This document shows, in pieces, positions 41,789-50,655 of a DNA stretch of 64,000 nt. Each line of letters starts with the position of its first letter. Position 1 is the stretch's first letter. Position numbers and translations under genes: made by a program. Under the pieces are notes generated by a model. That model did not search any database, was not told the DNA's origin, and worked only from the letters and a program-made list of their open reading frames with translations. Origin of the DNA: Cytobacillus gottheilii (GTDB taxonomy: Bacteria; Bacillota; Bacilli; Bacillales; Cytobacillaceae); NCBI RefSeq assembly GCF_001636345.1, contig NZ_KV440945.1, positions 3,817,854 through 3,881,853 of the forward strand. Reading direction: 5' to 3'.

Positions 41789-42185
41789 GCCTAACGAATG
41801 TACAGCTGTTTTTGAAAAAACATGATTGTTAATTAAATAATTCAGCAGTTTTAATGCTTGATAGAGCGCATAAGAAAAGGGTATCGATTTTCAATAAATA
41901 TTTGTTAATTAACGTTGATTTTCTTTTGATCATTTACTATTAATATGGGATTTTTTTATGTTGGTGTTTATAATTATGCGGTTATGCTAAAAGAAGCAAG
42001 ACCTATGCGGCTCCTGCTTCTTTTATATAATGCATCTTTTAATTTAAGTTGGGATTTCCTTCCCTTTAGCCTTCATACTTAGAGCTGCCGGGAAGGGTGC
42101 GTGCATTTTTTCTTACGCCAGTCGCTCGTTTTCCGGTCTGGAGGAATGATTTGCACCAGTTTCCTCCACCTAACCTGTTCTCGCA
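41789..42185. other. 397-bp gap with a terminator and a possible third degenerate repeat
   Basis: A hairpin at 41989-42024 is followed at about 42110-42180 by GTCGCTCGTTTTCCGG and nearby blocks that weakly resemble the interspersed repeat at 39608-39730. I see no gene. Confidence 0.4.
41989..42024. terminator. Hairpin with T-run downstream of the AraC-like gene region
   Basis: AAAAGAAGCA pairs with TGCTTCTTTT around a loop with flanking A/T runs. Confidence 0.6.
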
Positions 42186-43058
42186 TCAGATACTTACTCT
42201 CTTCTTCACAGCAATCCAAATTTCACTATAAACATTGCTTCGATCCGATAAGTCACCTGTAAAAGAGATCTCAGGTGCTTCTACTAATTCGTAATCTGAA
42301 GACGGAAGCCATTCTGCCGCTATTTTCCCCCAGGTTTCTTGCATAGATTTTGGGAACTCACCTTTTGATGAAAATATAGCCCAATTTAGTTTTGGCACCT
42401 CAATTACATCTAACTCATCAAAATCCGATTGGCTGTCTGTTAATACACCAATCATATGATCAAGGCTTCCCTTTTCCTCCATGCGCTCAACATCAAAATG
42501 ATAGGAGGCATTTACGACTTGATGCGGCTCAAGGTTTGCCAAGTTCCGCATTTGTTCTCTTTGCTGAGGTGTAATGCTTTGTGCTAATTTTATGATTTCC
42601 TGATTTTCTCCTTGGAATTTAATCGGAACTCTCTTTTTAACGCCAACAATCTTAAAAGCTTCTTTTTGCTGTATTCGATAATCCATATTGTTTCCTCCCT
42701 GAATCGTTAGTTGGAAGGAGAGCTTAGGAAATGCTTTAAGCGTGTTTGTCTTCTTAACTTCTGAGGGATTGATTCCCGACCATTCCCTGAATGCACGTGA
42801 AAATCCATCCACAGATTCATATCCGTATTTGAAGGCAGTTTCTGTGACACTTTTACCTTCATTCTGCAGATCAAAAGTAGCGTTAGAAAGCTTGCGGTTA
42901 CGGACATACTCTCCTAATGACATGCCAGCTAGAAAAGAAAACATTCTTCGAAAATGATAAATGGAGGTTCCTGTTATTTTTTCCACTTCGTTGTAATCAA
43001 TCTCATCATTCAAGTGAACTTCTATATAATCCAAAGCCTCATTCATTCTTTTCAGCAT
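42186..43058 (-). CDS. AraC family regulator with GyrI-like ligand-binding domain
   Basis: Of 290 residues. Two HTH motifs of an AraC domain lie at about 20-40 and 70-95 (VTETAFKYGYESVDGFSRAFREWSG in short form). Linker and GyrI-like (SOUL/AraC E-bind) domain span about 125-288, a fold that binds drugs and other hydrophobic compounds (compare BmrR and Rob). It probably activates an efflux or resistance gene elsewhere. Shine-Dalgarno AAGGGGGAG. Confidence 0.9.
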   Translation of the reverse strand: MLKRMNEALDYIEVHLNDEIDYNEVEKITGTSIYHFRRMFSFLAGMSLGEYVRNRKLSNATFDLQNEGKSVTETAFKYGYESVDGFSRAFREWSGINPSEVKKTNTLKAFPKLSFQLTIQGGNNMDYRIQQKEAFKIVGVKKRVPIKFQGENQEIIKLAQSITPQQREQMRNLANLEPHQVVNASYHFDVERMEEKGSLDHMIGVLTDSQSDFDELDVIEVPKLNWAIFSSKGEFPKSMQETWGKIAAEWLPSSDYELVEAPEISFTGDLSDRSNVYSEIWIAVKKRVSI

Positions 43059-43190
43059 ATCTTCTCCCCCTTCCTATCTTTATTATAAAAACGATTAAAA
43101 TCGGATACCCGATGGATCAGAAACGTTTTTTGTCGGATTTATTCTTTATTCTTTTTATACTTGACAACATATGCATAGTTATAACCTTCC

Positions 43191-43829
43191 TCATAGTGTT
43201 CTGGATTGCCCCATGCCCGTTAAATAGCTCTCATATAGTTTTTGAAATGCAGCCTTTCTGTCGGTTTCATGCAAAAATTCATCACTGATAATCTGCTCCA
43301 GCAAGCTGCTTTTCCATGCTGGGTCTCGAACATTCTCTAGAATAAATCGCCTTGACTGCTGCAGAAACTCGAGATAGTTTACATATCTTTCATCATACGT
43401 TTGGGATAGCTGTTTTTTTATCTTTTTTGCGAGCTTGGGACTTGCTCCATCTGTCGAAACTGTTAATGTCAATTTTCCGCGTCTAACCATTGCAGGGACT
43501 TGGAAATCAGACAAATGGGGATCGTCTATCATTAACACAAGCTGATTGTCAGATGCGGCCTGTTTCACCTCTCGATTCACCAATAGATTGTCTGTAGCGG
43601 CAATGATTATGAAAAAACCTGCTGCATCTTTGTTTTCAAAGCATTTTTCTTTCCAGGTGCATTTTTCCTCGGAGATTAATTTACACAAACCAGCTGTCAC
43701 TTGAGGGCTAATGATTGTCACTGCTGCTCCTGCCTCAATGAGTCCTGCCGCTTTCCGTTCAGCAATGGCTCCTCCGCCAATGATTACAGCACTCTTTCCT
43801 TTTAAGTTCATCATCATGGGATACAGCAT
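43191..43829 (-). CDS. sirC: Precorrin-2 dehydrogenase (SirC/YlnF-like)
   Basis: The 212-residue protein begins with a Rossmann motif GGGAIAERKAAGL and continues with IIAATDNLLVN and FQVPAMVRRGKLTLTVSTDGASP, the typical N-terminal half of CysG. It oxidises precorrin-2 to sirohydrochlorin for siroheme. It is the last gene of the nir operon. Its ATG overlaps the stop of sirB (TGATG), so they are coupled. The C-terminal tail lacks a methyltransferase domain, which is supplied by the sumT gene. Confidence 0.92.
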   Translation of the reverse strand: MLYPMMMNLKGKSAVIIGGGAIAERKAAGLIEAGAAVTIISPQVTAGLCKLISEEKCTWKEKCFENKDAAGFFIIIAATDNLLVNREVKQAASDNQLVLMIDDPHLSDFQVPAMVRRGKLTLTVSTDGASPKLAKKIKKQLSQTYDERYVNYLEFLQQSRRFILENVRDPAWKSSLLEQIISDEFLHETDRKAAFQKLYESYLTGMGQSRTL

Positions 43830-44557
43830 CAGCTCTCAAACTCCCCTTTCGTTCTTTTTACAAGCAGTTCTGCCAGTCTTGGATGAAACCCAAGCGGGTC
43901 GCAGTGGATGACTTTAGCAGAAGTGCCATCTGCTATTTCCTTAATTCTTTTTATGAAAATACCGGTAAAAAGCAGATGTGGAATTGTGTATATCGTTTCA
44001 TACCCTGAATCCACAGCATTCTGCAGTTCTTCCTTGTAGCCTGGACTGCTTTCTTTTAGAAAACAGGGAAAAACATGCTGGCTATTTAATTCTGCTTTCA
44101 ATAGATTACTAAGCTCTGATAGTTGCCTTTCGCTTTCCTTTACCCTGCTTCCATGTCCGATCAGCAGTAACGCTTTTTTGCTGTTATCTTCACTAAAATG
44201 CTTTTCCTGCACACGCTCGGCCAAAATTTGGGCAGCGAGAGGATCAGCTCCCAGTTCTCTTCCATACTGAAATAACATATGTGGGTAGCATTCCTTCATT
44301 TTTTCGATCTCTTCAGGAATATCCTCTTTACCGTGAATACCAGCTAAAAGTAAAACAGGCATGACCATAATCTCTGAAGCACCTTTTTCAACACATGCTG
44401 CAACTGCTTCTGAAATGGAGGGTGATGCATTTTCAAGAAATCCGACCTCCTGTATGGCTGCATTAATATGCGGTTTGACATCCTGAATAAAGGCATGAAA
44501 CTTGTCATTACTTTGTGAGTTTCGGCTGCCATGCCCGATATATAACACTGCTTTCAT
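43829..44557 (-). CDS. sirB: Sirohydrochlorin ferrochelatase (SirB/CbiX-like)
   Basis: The 242-residue class II chelatase has two homologous halves. Each begins with a GHGSR motif (YIGHGSRNSQS near 6-16, LIGHGSRVKES near 131-141), where the His binds the metal. It inserts iron into sirohydrochlorin to make siroheme for the nitrite reductase encoded upstream. Its start overlaps the stop of the sumT-hemD gene by four bases. Confidence 0.92.
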   Translation of the reverse strand: MKAVLYIGHGSRNSQSNDKFHAFIQDVKPHINAAIQEVGFLENASPSISEAVAACVEKGASEIMVMPVLLLAGIHGKEDIPEEIEKMKECYPHMLFQYGRELGADPLAAQILAERVQEKHFSEDNSKKALLLIGHGSRVKESERQLSELSNLLKAELNSQHVFPCFLKESSPGYKEELQNAVDSGYETIYTIPHLLFTGIFIKRIKEIADGTSAKVIHCDPLGFHPRLAELLVKRTKGEFES

Positions 44558-46005
44558 CGTGTCAGCTCCTCGCCCTGAGAAATCATCATGTGCAGCAGCT
44601 CATCAGCTGTCGGCTTTTCGGGAATTGTAATTTGTTCATTCGTTAATTTCGAAGTAGCATTGCTGCTCTTTTTTCCCATACAGTATAGCATTTTCTCTTT
44701 TAAAAAGGAGACTGGATCCATGTTCATTTTCTTCGCCGCCGTCATCATTGTTGTAAATGCCGTGCTGCTCGGGATGATGACACTTTCTATCGCTGCGTCC
44801 TCAAACAGGCGGTTATATATCGGGAAATAGCTCTCGTCTATGATCATTTCATGTGTATAAATGTAATGTGCATTTTCATATACCGGCTCTATGTTTTTCT
44901 CGCCAATGACTAACAGTTGATTTTGATTTATATCTTCAGGCATATTTGATGCCATAATTCCGAACTGCGCAAGCTTTGCGATCGACTTGCTTGAGGTTCC
45001 ATATACATTCCTTGGGATAGAGCGAATGTCCAGTTTTTCCTCTTTTAAAAGGGCAAAGAAATCATCCACACTTTCTGGAGAGGTAAACAAAATGTTACTG
45101 TACTTGCTGAGATTTGGCAGTTCCGCTCTTTCTTTTTTTGCTTTCATTTTTGGAAATTCAATTACATCGGCACCAAGATCGCGAAGCTTATTAGCAATTC
45201 GGCTTTCTGTCACCCCTGAGCGGGCAAGCAGAATCTGTCTTCCGTGCATCGGTTTCTTTTCAAACCAGTTCAATTTTTCTCGTAGTTTCACAATCTCACC
45301 AACTAGTGTTATCGCTGGATTTAAGAATTGCTGTTCTTTTGCAAGCTCTGCAATGGTCGCAAGTGTGCCTTTTAGCGTCTTTTGTCTTCCATATGTGCCC
45401 CACTGAATCAAGATAACAGGTGTATCAGGCGACTTCCCGTTTACTGTTAAATTTTCGCAAATGAAAGGAAGGTTTTTAATGCCCATATAAAAGGCGATCG
45501 TATCCACCCCCTGTGCCAGGCCAGCCCAATTGATGCTTGGCTTGCCGTCAGCTGATTGATCATGGGCTGTCACAACTGCAAATGATCCGGCATAGTTCCG
45601 ATGTGTTACAGGAATGCCGGCATAGGCAGCTGCTGCAATGCCGGAAGTGATTCCCGGCACAATTTCGTATTCAATTTCATTTAGAGCAAGTTCTTCTGCT
45701 TCTTCACCAACCCGGCCAAAAACGGAAGGATCTCCTCCTTTTAAGCGGACGACAATTTTTCCTTCCAGTGCTTTTTCAATCAGCAAACGATTGATGGTTT
45801 CTTGCCGTAAAATATGGCGATCCGGCAGCTTGCCGCTATAAATGAATTCACAATTTTCCTTTGCTTGCATTAATAGCTGCGGGTTCAGCAATCGATCATA
45901 GAGAATGACATCAGCCTTGGTGATGGCTTCCATCCCTTTTACTGTAATGAGTTTCAGATCCCCTGGTCCTGCTCCGACTAAAAATACCTTCCCTTTGTTC
46001 ATCAT
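44554..46005 (-). CDS. sumT-hemD: Uroporphyrinogen-III C-methyltransferase fused to uroporphyrinogen-III synthase
   Basis: Of 483 residues. The N-terminal SUMT domain (about 1-245) shows VGAGPGDLKLITVKG, VVRLKGGDPSVFGR and VPGITSG. The C-terminal domain (about 250-480) resembles HemD (QILLARSGVTESRIANKLR). Together they make uroporphyrinogen III and methylate it to precorrin-2, feeding SirC and SirB. Such fusions are common in Firmicutes nir operons. The HemD part is divergent, so its activity is less certain than that of SUMT. Confidence 0.9.
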   Translation of the reverse strand: MMNKGKVFLVGAGPGDLKLITVKGMEAITKADVILYDRLLNPQLLMQAKENCEFIYSGKLPDRHILRQETINRLLIEKALEGKIVVRLKGGDPSVFGRVGEEAEELALNEIEYEIVPGITSGIAAAAYAGIPVTHRNYAGSFAVVTAHDQSADGKPSINWAGLAQGVDTIAFYMGIKNLPFICENLTVNGKSPDTPVILIQWGTYGRQKTLKGTLATIAELAKEQQFLNPAITLVGEIVKLREKLNWFEKKPMHGRQILLARSGVTESRIANKLRDLGADVIEFPKMKAKKERAELPNLSKYSNILFTSPESVDDFFALLKEEKLDIRSIPRNVYGTSSKSIAKLAQFGIMASNMPEDINQNQLLVIGEKNIEPVYENAHYIYTHEMIIDESYFPIYNRLFEDAAIESVIIPSSTAFTTMMTAAKKMNMDPVSFLKEKMLYCMGKKSSNATSKLTNEQITIPEKPTADELLHMMISQGEELTR

Positions 46006-46020
46006 GCTTCACCCTTTCCG

Positions 46021-46332
46021 TTAATCCAGCAAAATATAAACCTTATTATCCTCGACTTCTACTTCATACTTTTTTACGCTTCCGGTATCTGGACTTTGCA
46101 CAAGTCCGTCCAGCAGCGAGATTTTCCAATCATAGAGAGGACAGAAAACATAATGCCCGCTCACAAGCCCCTCAGATAAAATACCGCCTTTTGGATGTGG
46201 GCTCCTATTTTCTATTGCATGCACTTCTCCATTTGAAAGTTTGAATAATGCGATATTGGAATCGCCAACCGTTACGGGCTGCCCCATTTGTTCGTATAAC
46301 TTAGAATATGGATAAACTTCAATTCTTCTCAT
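46021..46332 (-). CDS. nirD: Nitrite reductase small subunit NirD
   Basis: This 103-residue Rieske-fold protein follows nirB. The cluster ligands of true Rieske proteins are not intact: NRSPHPKGG replaces C-x-H, and FCPLYDWK has Tyr in place of the second His. NirD proteins often lack the cluster and serve a structural role, so this is not decay. Shine-Dalgarno AGGAGG. It lies 13 bp after nirB. Confidence 0.9.
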   Translation of the reverse strand: MRRIEVYPYSKLYEQMGQPVTVGDSNIALFKLSNGEVHAIENRSPHPKGGILSEGLVSGHYVFCPLYDWKISLLDGLVQSPDTGSVKKYEVEVEDNKVYILLD

Positions 46333-46345
46333 TTGATCAGCCTCC

Positions 46346-48760
46346 TTAAACTAGTTCTACTTCTTTAGTAGAGTAATATTTTTCATTTACTTTTTGATCT
46401 TCTATCGCTTGCTTCCACGGCTCATTGTAGCGCTGTAATGTTTGGTCAAGACGATCATTCAGCTTTTCTCGTATGTTTTTATCAGCCAAGTGAGCTTTTA
46501 CATGATCTAAGCCAAGTCTTTCAAGCCATGTGGAAGTCCGTTCCAGATAGTTTGCTGTTTCACGGTAATACTGCAGAAATGCGCTGGAGTATTCCATTAC
46601 CTCTGCTTCTGTTGTGACGGTCCACGCTAGATCGCCTGCACGCAGATCTGTACCGCCGTTTCCGCCGACATAGATCTCCCAGCCGCCGTCAATTCCTACA
46701 TATCCTAAGTCTTTAATGCCTGATTCTGCACAGTTTCTCGGGCAGGCAGATACGCCCATCTTCACTTTATGAGGTGTATCAAGCCGTTCAAATTTCTTCT
46801 CAAGCTCCATTCCGAGTGACATGGAATCCTGTGTGCCAAAGCGGCAGAATTGGGAGCCAACACAGGTTTTAACTGTTCTTAATGTTTTTCCGTACGCATA
46901 TCCAGATGGCATATCAAGCTCCTGCCATACAGCTGTCAGGTCCTCACGTTTTACGCCAAACAGGCCGATTCTCTGTCCTCCTGTTAACTTCACAAGCGGC
47001 ACATTATATTTTTCAGCGATTTGGGCAATTTTCATTAAATCTTTTGCATTTGTCACGCCGCCATACATCCGTGGTACAACAGAGTATGTGCCATCCTTTT
47101 GAATGTTTGCATGCATTTTTTCATTTACAAGTCGTGAATCGCGGTCATCCTGATAAGTATCCATATGAACCATGCCCAGGAAGTAATTGATCGCTGGGCG
47201 GCATTTGCTGCAGCCTTCCTCCTGCTTCCATTCAAGAACGTTCATCACTTCTTTTACTGCTGTTAAGCCTTTTGTGCGAATTTCTTCTACGACTTCATCC
47301 CGGCTGAGTGCAGTACAGCCGCAAAGCGAATCTTTTGCAAGAGAAGCATCAAAGCTGTCGCCAAGAGTATGCATCAGAATATCATTCACAAGCGGTTTAC
47401 ATCGTCCGCAAGATCTGCCGGCATTTGTGCAGCCGGAAACCTGATTTAATGTTGTTAATCCTTGTGTTTGGATGGCTTCAACGATGGTCCCTTTTGTCAC
47501 ACCATTACAGCCGCAAACCACTTCATCAGCTGGGATCGAACCGATATCCTCGGCTCCTTCCTCTCCTGCTTTCTGCAGTAAAGAGATGTCTGTAAGGTCG
47601 GTAATTTCTTCCTTTGCCATCATCATCCGGAATAGCTTGCTGCTGTCCTTTGTATTACCATAAAGAACAATTCCGGCAATTTTATTGTCACGGACAAGAA
47701 TTTTCTTATAAATGCCATCAAATTCATTGTGAACTTTGATCGCTTTTACAGATGGGTCATCCATTATTTCTCCGGCAGAATATAAGTCCACACCAGAGAC
47801 CTTTAATTGTGTGCCCGTAATGGAACCTTCATAAGTACTTTCGCGTTTGCCAACGATTGTTTCTGCAAGCACTTTTGCCTGCTCATATAATGGAGCTACA
47901 AGACCATATGTGACTTCCCGGTGCTCCGCACACTCGCCGACTGCATAAATATCAGGAATGCTTGTTTCAATATAATCATTGACGACAATTCCGCGATTTA
48001 CCTCCAGGCCGCATGCTGCTGCAAGCTCAATATTCGGTTTAATTCCAACAGCCATAACAACTAAATCAGCAGCCGTTTCGCTTCCATCTGTAAAACGAAT
48101 GCCTGTTACCCGCTCTTCCCCGAGAATTTCTTCTGTCTGTTTTTCCATCAGGAAGTTCATTCCCTGGCTTTCAAGTTCTCTCTGCAGCATTTGTGATGCT
48201 GTTGGATCAAGCTGCCTTTCCATTAGATGCGGCATTAAGTGAACCACATCAACCGTCATGCCAAGATCAATTAGACCGCGTGCTGCTTCAAGTCCTAGCA
48301 GACCTCCGCCAATGACAACCGCTTTTTTATAAGACTCTGCCGTCTTGATCATTACTTCACAATCCTGTATATCACGAAAACCCGTTACACCCTGTTTGTC
48401 AGCACCCTTGACTGGGAGAATAAACGGACTGGAGCCTGTCGCTATAATTAACTTGTCATATGCAGTGATACGCCCATTGCTGCTCTCCACTGTTTTGTTT
48501 TCAGGATTAATTTTCACAATGCTTTCGTTTGTAAATAGCTGAATATGATTCTCCTTATACCAATCCCAATCATTCATAATGATCTCTGCCACTGTTGTAT
48601 CACCCTGCAGCACATGTGATAATTGGATGCGGTTATAGTTAGGATATGGCTCTTTTCCAAAGATCGTTATCTCAAATTCTTCTTTATTTAATTTAAGAAT
48701 TTCTTCGATTGCTCTCACGCCCGCCATGCCGTTCCCGATCATAACTAATTGTTTTTTCAT
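46346..48760 (-). CDS. nirB: NAD(P)H-dependent nitrite reductase large subunit NirB
   Basis: Of 804 residues. An FAD/NAD(P)H oxidoreductase domain (GNGMAG near 8-13, VVIGGGLLGLEAARG near 147-161) is followed by BFD-type [2Fe-2S] modules (CGCNGVTKG... CGRCKP, then CGCTALSRDE...) and a siroheme/[4Fe-4S] reductase domain (TCVGSQFCRFG near 635-645, ACPRNCAES near 672-680). It reduces nitrite to ammonia in the cytoplasm. It is the first gene of the operon; an Fnr-type box fits anaerobic or nitrite-dependent activation. Confidence 0.95.
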   Translation of the reverse strand: MKKQLVMIGNGMAGVRAIEEILKLNKEEFEITIFGKEPYPNYNRIQLSHVLQGDTTVAEIIMNDWDWYKENHIQLFTNESIVKINPENKTVESSNGRITAYDKLIIATGSSPFILPVKGADKQGVTGFRDIQDCEVMIKTAESYKKAVVIGGGLLGLEAARGLIDLGMTVDVVHLMPHLMERQLDPTASQMLQRELESQGMNFLMEKQTEEILGEERVTGIRFTDGSETAADLVVMAVGIKPNIELAAACGLEVNRGIVVNDYIETSIPDIYAVGECAEHREVTYGLVAPLYEQAKVLAETIVGKRESTYEGSITGTQLKVSGVDLYSAGEIMDDPSVKAIKVHNEFDGIYKKILVRDNKIAGIVLYGNTKDSSKLFRMMMAKEEITDLTDISLLQKAGEEGAEDIGSIPADEVVCGCNGVTKGTIVEAIQTQGLTTLNQVSGCTNAGRSCGRCKPLVNDILMHTLGDSFDASLAKDSLCGCTALSRDEVVEEIRTKGLTAVKEVMNVLEWKQEEGCSKCRPAINYFLGMVHMDTYQDDRDSRLVNEKMHANIQKDGTYSVVPRMYGGVTNAKDLMKIAQIAEKYNVPLVKLTGGQRIGLFGVKREDLTAVWQELDMPSGYAYGKTLRTVKTCVGSQFCRFGTQDSMSLGMELEKKFERLDTPHKVKMGVSACPRNCAESGIKDLGYVGIDGGWEIYVGGNGGTDLRAGDLAWTVTTEAEVMEYSSAFLQYYRETANYLERTSTWLERLGLDHVKAHLADKNIREKLNDRLDQTLQRYNEPWKQAIEDQKVNEKYYSTKEVELV

Positions 48761-48840
48761 TTTATAACCTCCTAAGTTTGCTCAATATTTCACATATACA
48801 TGCGATAGGTTTCTTCTTTAGGTATATTGTTTATAGTTTT

Positions 48841-48883
48841 ATTATACAAGATTACTAGATTTTATTGTGTGAAGAACTTCACA
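48841..48883 (-). promoter_or_regulatory. Fnr-dependent nirB promoter
   Basis: TGTGAAGAACTTCACA (48868-48883) is a perfect TGTGA-N6-TCACA Fnr/Crp-type box. TATAAT (48846-48841) is the -10 element. The box centre lies about 41.5 bp before the predicted start, the class II activator position. No good -35 is present, as expected. Confidence 0.75.
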
Positions 48884-48924
48884 ATATTTTATTTTATTGG
48901 TTTTTGGTTCACAATTTGGACACG

Positions 48925-48958
48925 GTCACAGTGACGCCCCGAATTTTCTTGTTTCACA
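48925..48958. repeat. 34-bp direct repeat, left copy
   Basis: It is identical to the sequence at 50014-50047. It starts with the palindrome GTCACAGTGAC and ends with TTGTTTCACA. Confidence 0.9.
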
Positions 48959-49039
48959 GGTAAAACCCTCCACTTGGATTTTCCCTGCTTTTTCTATTAA
49001 ACTATGAATAAACAATCTCTGTATGAAGGGAGAAAAACG

Positions 49040-50023
49040 ATGGATTTTATTGCGATTGACTTTGAAATTGCCAATAACCGTCTGGACAGCGCCTGTTCAA
49101 TCGGAATGGCATTTGTTGAAAACAACTCAATTATAGAAGAAAAATATTATCTTATTCAGCCTCCAACATTGTTCATGGATCCTGGGATGGTGCGGGTGCA
49201 TGGAATTACTGAAGATGATGTTAGAAATGCACCTACATTTGATGAAGTGTGGAAGGAGATTCAGCAATATTTTCAAGGAGAGCATCTCATAATTGCTCAT
49301 AATGCTCAGTTTGATATGAGTGTGCTGAAAAACTGCTTGCTCACATATAAACTGGATATCCCTGAATTCACTTATGCATGCAGTATTCCCATCAGCTCAT
49401 GTGCACTTGGCCGTGAAAGAGTCAGCGGCTCTCTCAAGGACCGAGCTGAACGTTTTGGCGTCCAATTAGATCAGCATCATCATGCTTTATCTGATGCAAT
49501 TACATGTGCACAGCTTGTCATCAACTGTGTCAAAGCAAAAAGACGAAAATCACTGGAAACATTTTTAAGCACCTATCGTTCTGTTGCATTAAAGGCTTTT
49601 TCAGAATTAAAGCACCAAACTACTTTTGGTAAAAAAACGGCCGCACCAGCAAAGAAACGGTTTGCCAGTGCTCCAGCGATTTCATCTATCACAACAAGCA
49701 AAACAGAGTTTGATGAACAGCATCCGCTTTACGGAAAACATATTGTATTTACAGGTGAATTAGCTGGAATGGATCGTGCGGAAGCCATGCAGCAGGTTGT
49801 GGATCATGGCGGATTGCTTAAAAGCGGCGTAACCAAACAGACAAGCTACCTTGTTGTCGGCACACAGGATAAAGCATTGGTTGGCAGTGCTGGCGTGAGC
49901 TCGAAGGAAAAAAAGGCGGCTGCACTCCAAGCAGAAGGTCTTCCGATTAAAATAATCAATGAAGAACATTTCCGAAAACTGATAGCTGGGCGGATGAGTT
50001 TGAGTTCTAAGCAGTCACAGTGA
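49040..50023 (+). CDS. DnaQ-type 3'-5' exonuclease with C-terminal BRCT domain
   Basis: An exonuclease domain (about 1-165) shows FIAIDFEIAN (Exo I with Asp and Glu), IAHNAQFDMSVL (Exo II) and HHALSDAITCAQL (Exo III). A linker leads to a BRCT domain (about 225-315, KHIVFTGELAGMDRAEAMQQVVDHGG). Such proteins resemble the DnaQ-like domain of PolC and probably act in DNA repair. The start ATG 49040 follows GAAGGGAG. The gene is bracketed by identical 34-bp repeats, and the right copy supplies the stop codon. Confidence 0.88.
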   Translation: MDFIAIDFEIANNRLDSACSIGMAFVENNSIIEEKYYLIQPPTLFMDPGMVRVHGITEDDVRNAPTFDEVWKEIQQYFQGEHLIIAHNAQFDMSVLKNCLLTYKLDIPEFTYACSIPISSCALGRERVSGSLKDRAERFGVQLDQHHHALSDAITCAQLVINCVKAKRRKSLETFLSTYRSVALKAFSELKHQTTFGKKTAAPAKKRFASAPAISSITTSKTEFDEQHPLYGKHIVFTGELAGMDRAEAMQQVVDHGGLLKSGVTKQTSYLVVGTQDKALVGSAGVSSKEKKAAALQAEGLPIKIINEEHFRKLIAGRMSLSSKQSQ

Positions 50024-50047
50024 CGCCCCGAATTTTCTTGTTTCACA
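50014..50047. repeat. 34-bp direct repeat, right copy
   Basis: It is identical to 48925-48958 and overlaps the last codons of the DnaQ-BRCT gene (Ser-Gln-stop are read from it). Confidence 0.9.
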
Positions 50048-50065
50048 AGCGTACCGAAACTGCAA

Positions 50066-50096
50066 AAAAAAGCCGATTACAGCGTAATCGGCTTTT
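50066..50096. terminator. Bidirectional intrinsic terminator
   Basis: An almost perfect stem AAAAGCCGATTAC/GTAATCGGCTTTT with a 3-base loop serves the convergent DnaQ-BRCT and small hypothetical genes. Confidence 0.9.
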
Positions 50097-50274
50097 CAAA
50101 TTTAGGATACTGCTTTATTTTATTTGTCTTTGTCTTAGTAGTTGTGGATGGTTCCATTAGTGATCCGTAATAAACAACATAACGGGATTCTTCGTTTGGC
50201 TCTGGAATGCTTTCCTTGATTTGCTCATAGTTAAACTTCCCATAATCTGATAACATTTTAAATAATGTTTTCAT
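50077..50274 (-). CDS. Small hypothetical protein
   Basis: This 65-residue soluble protein has a helical N-terminus (MKTLFKMLSDYGKFNYEQIKE in short) and a Lys/Thr-rich C-terminus. Start ATG 50274 after AAAGGAGG is well supported; the frame to 50331 is not. Its last codons and stop lie inside the terminator stem, so the gene and terminator share sequence. Family unknown. Confidence 0.7.
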   Translation of the reverse strand: MKTLFKMLSDYGKFNYEQIKESIPEPNEESRYVVYYGSLMEPSTTTKTKTNKIKQYPKFEKPITL

Positions 50275-50655
50275 TTTATAGCCTCCTTTTGTTCGTAACC
50301 CTATTCTAAAGGAGAAAACTGAAATCCTCAAAGTCGATTTTCACTCATGTAAGCGTTAATCATCCTTTATAATAACTCTTTTTATTCCAAATTCTTTTAT
50401 TTCCTCAAAATTACTCTGTTTCATAAATTTTATACAACTGTATTATGTTCAGTTATTCACAATAAAAGTTTAATTTATCTGTTGAAACGTTTTCTTTTCA
50501 ACACTTTTTTTAAGTTGTGAGGTTATTTAACAATTGAAGAAAAAACTGTTATATAAAATCACAAAACTAAACTAGTACAGATTATTCAAATAGAAAACGT
50601 GGAGCAATCTTAAAATACAGCCTCTTAAGATTACACCACATCAAAATTTAGAAAA
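50275..50655. other. 381-bp AT-rich gap with a U-tailed palindrome
   Basis: TGTTGAAA (50480-50487) and TTTCAACA (50496-50503) are perfect arms with an 8-base spacer, followed by CTTTTTTT on the plus strand. It may be a weak terminator or an operator. No gene is seen. Confidence 0.45.

Noticed and set aside
46021-46332. NirD as a decayed Rieske protein
   Set aside because: Many NirD proteins lack the cluster ligands while keeping the fold, so loss of Cys/His is normal in this family.
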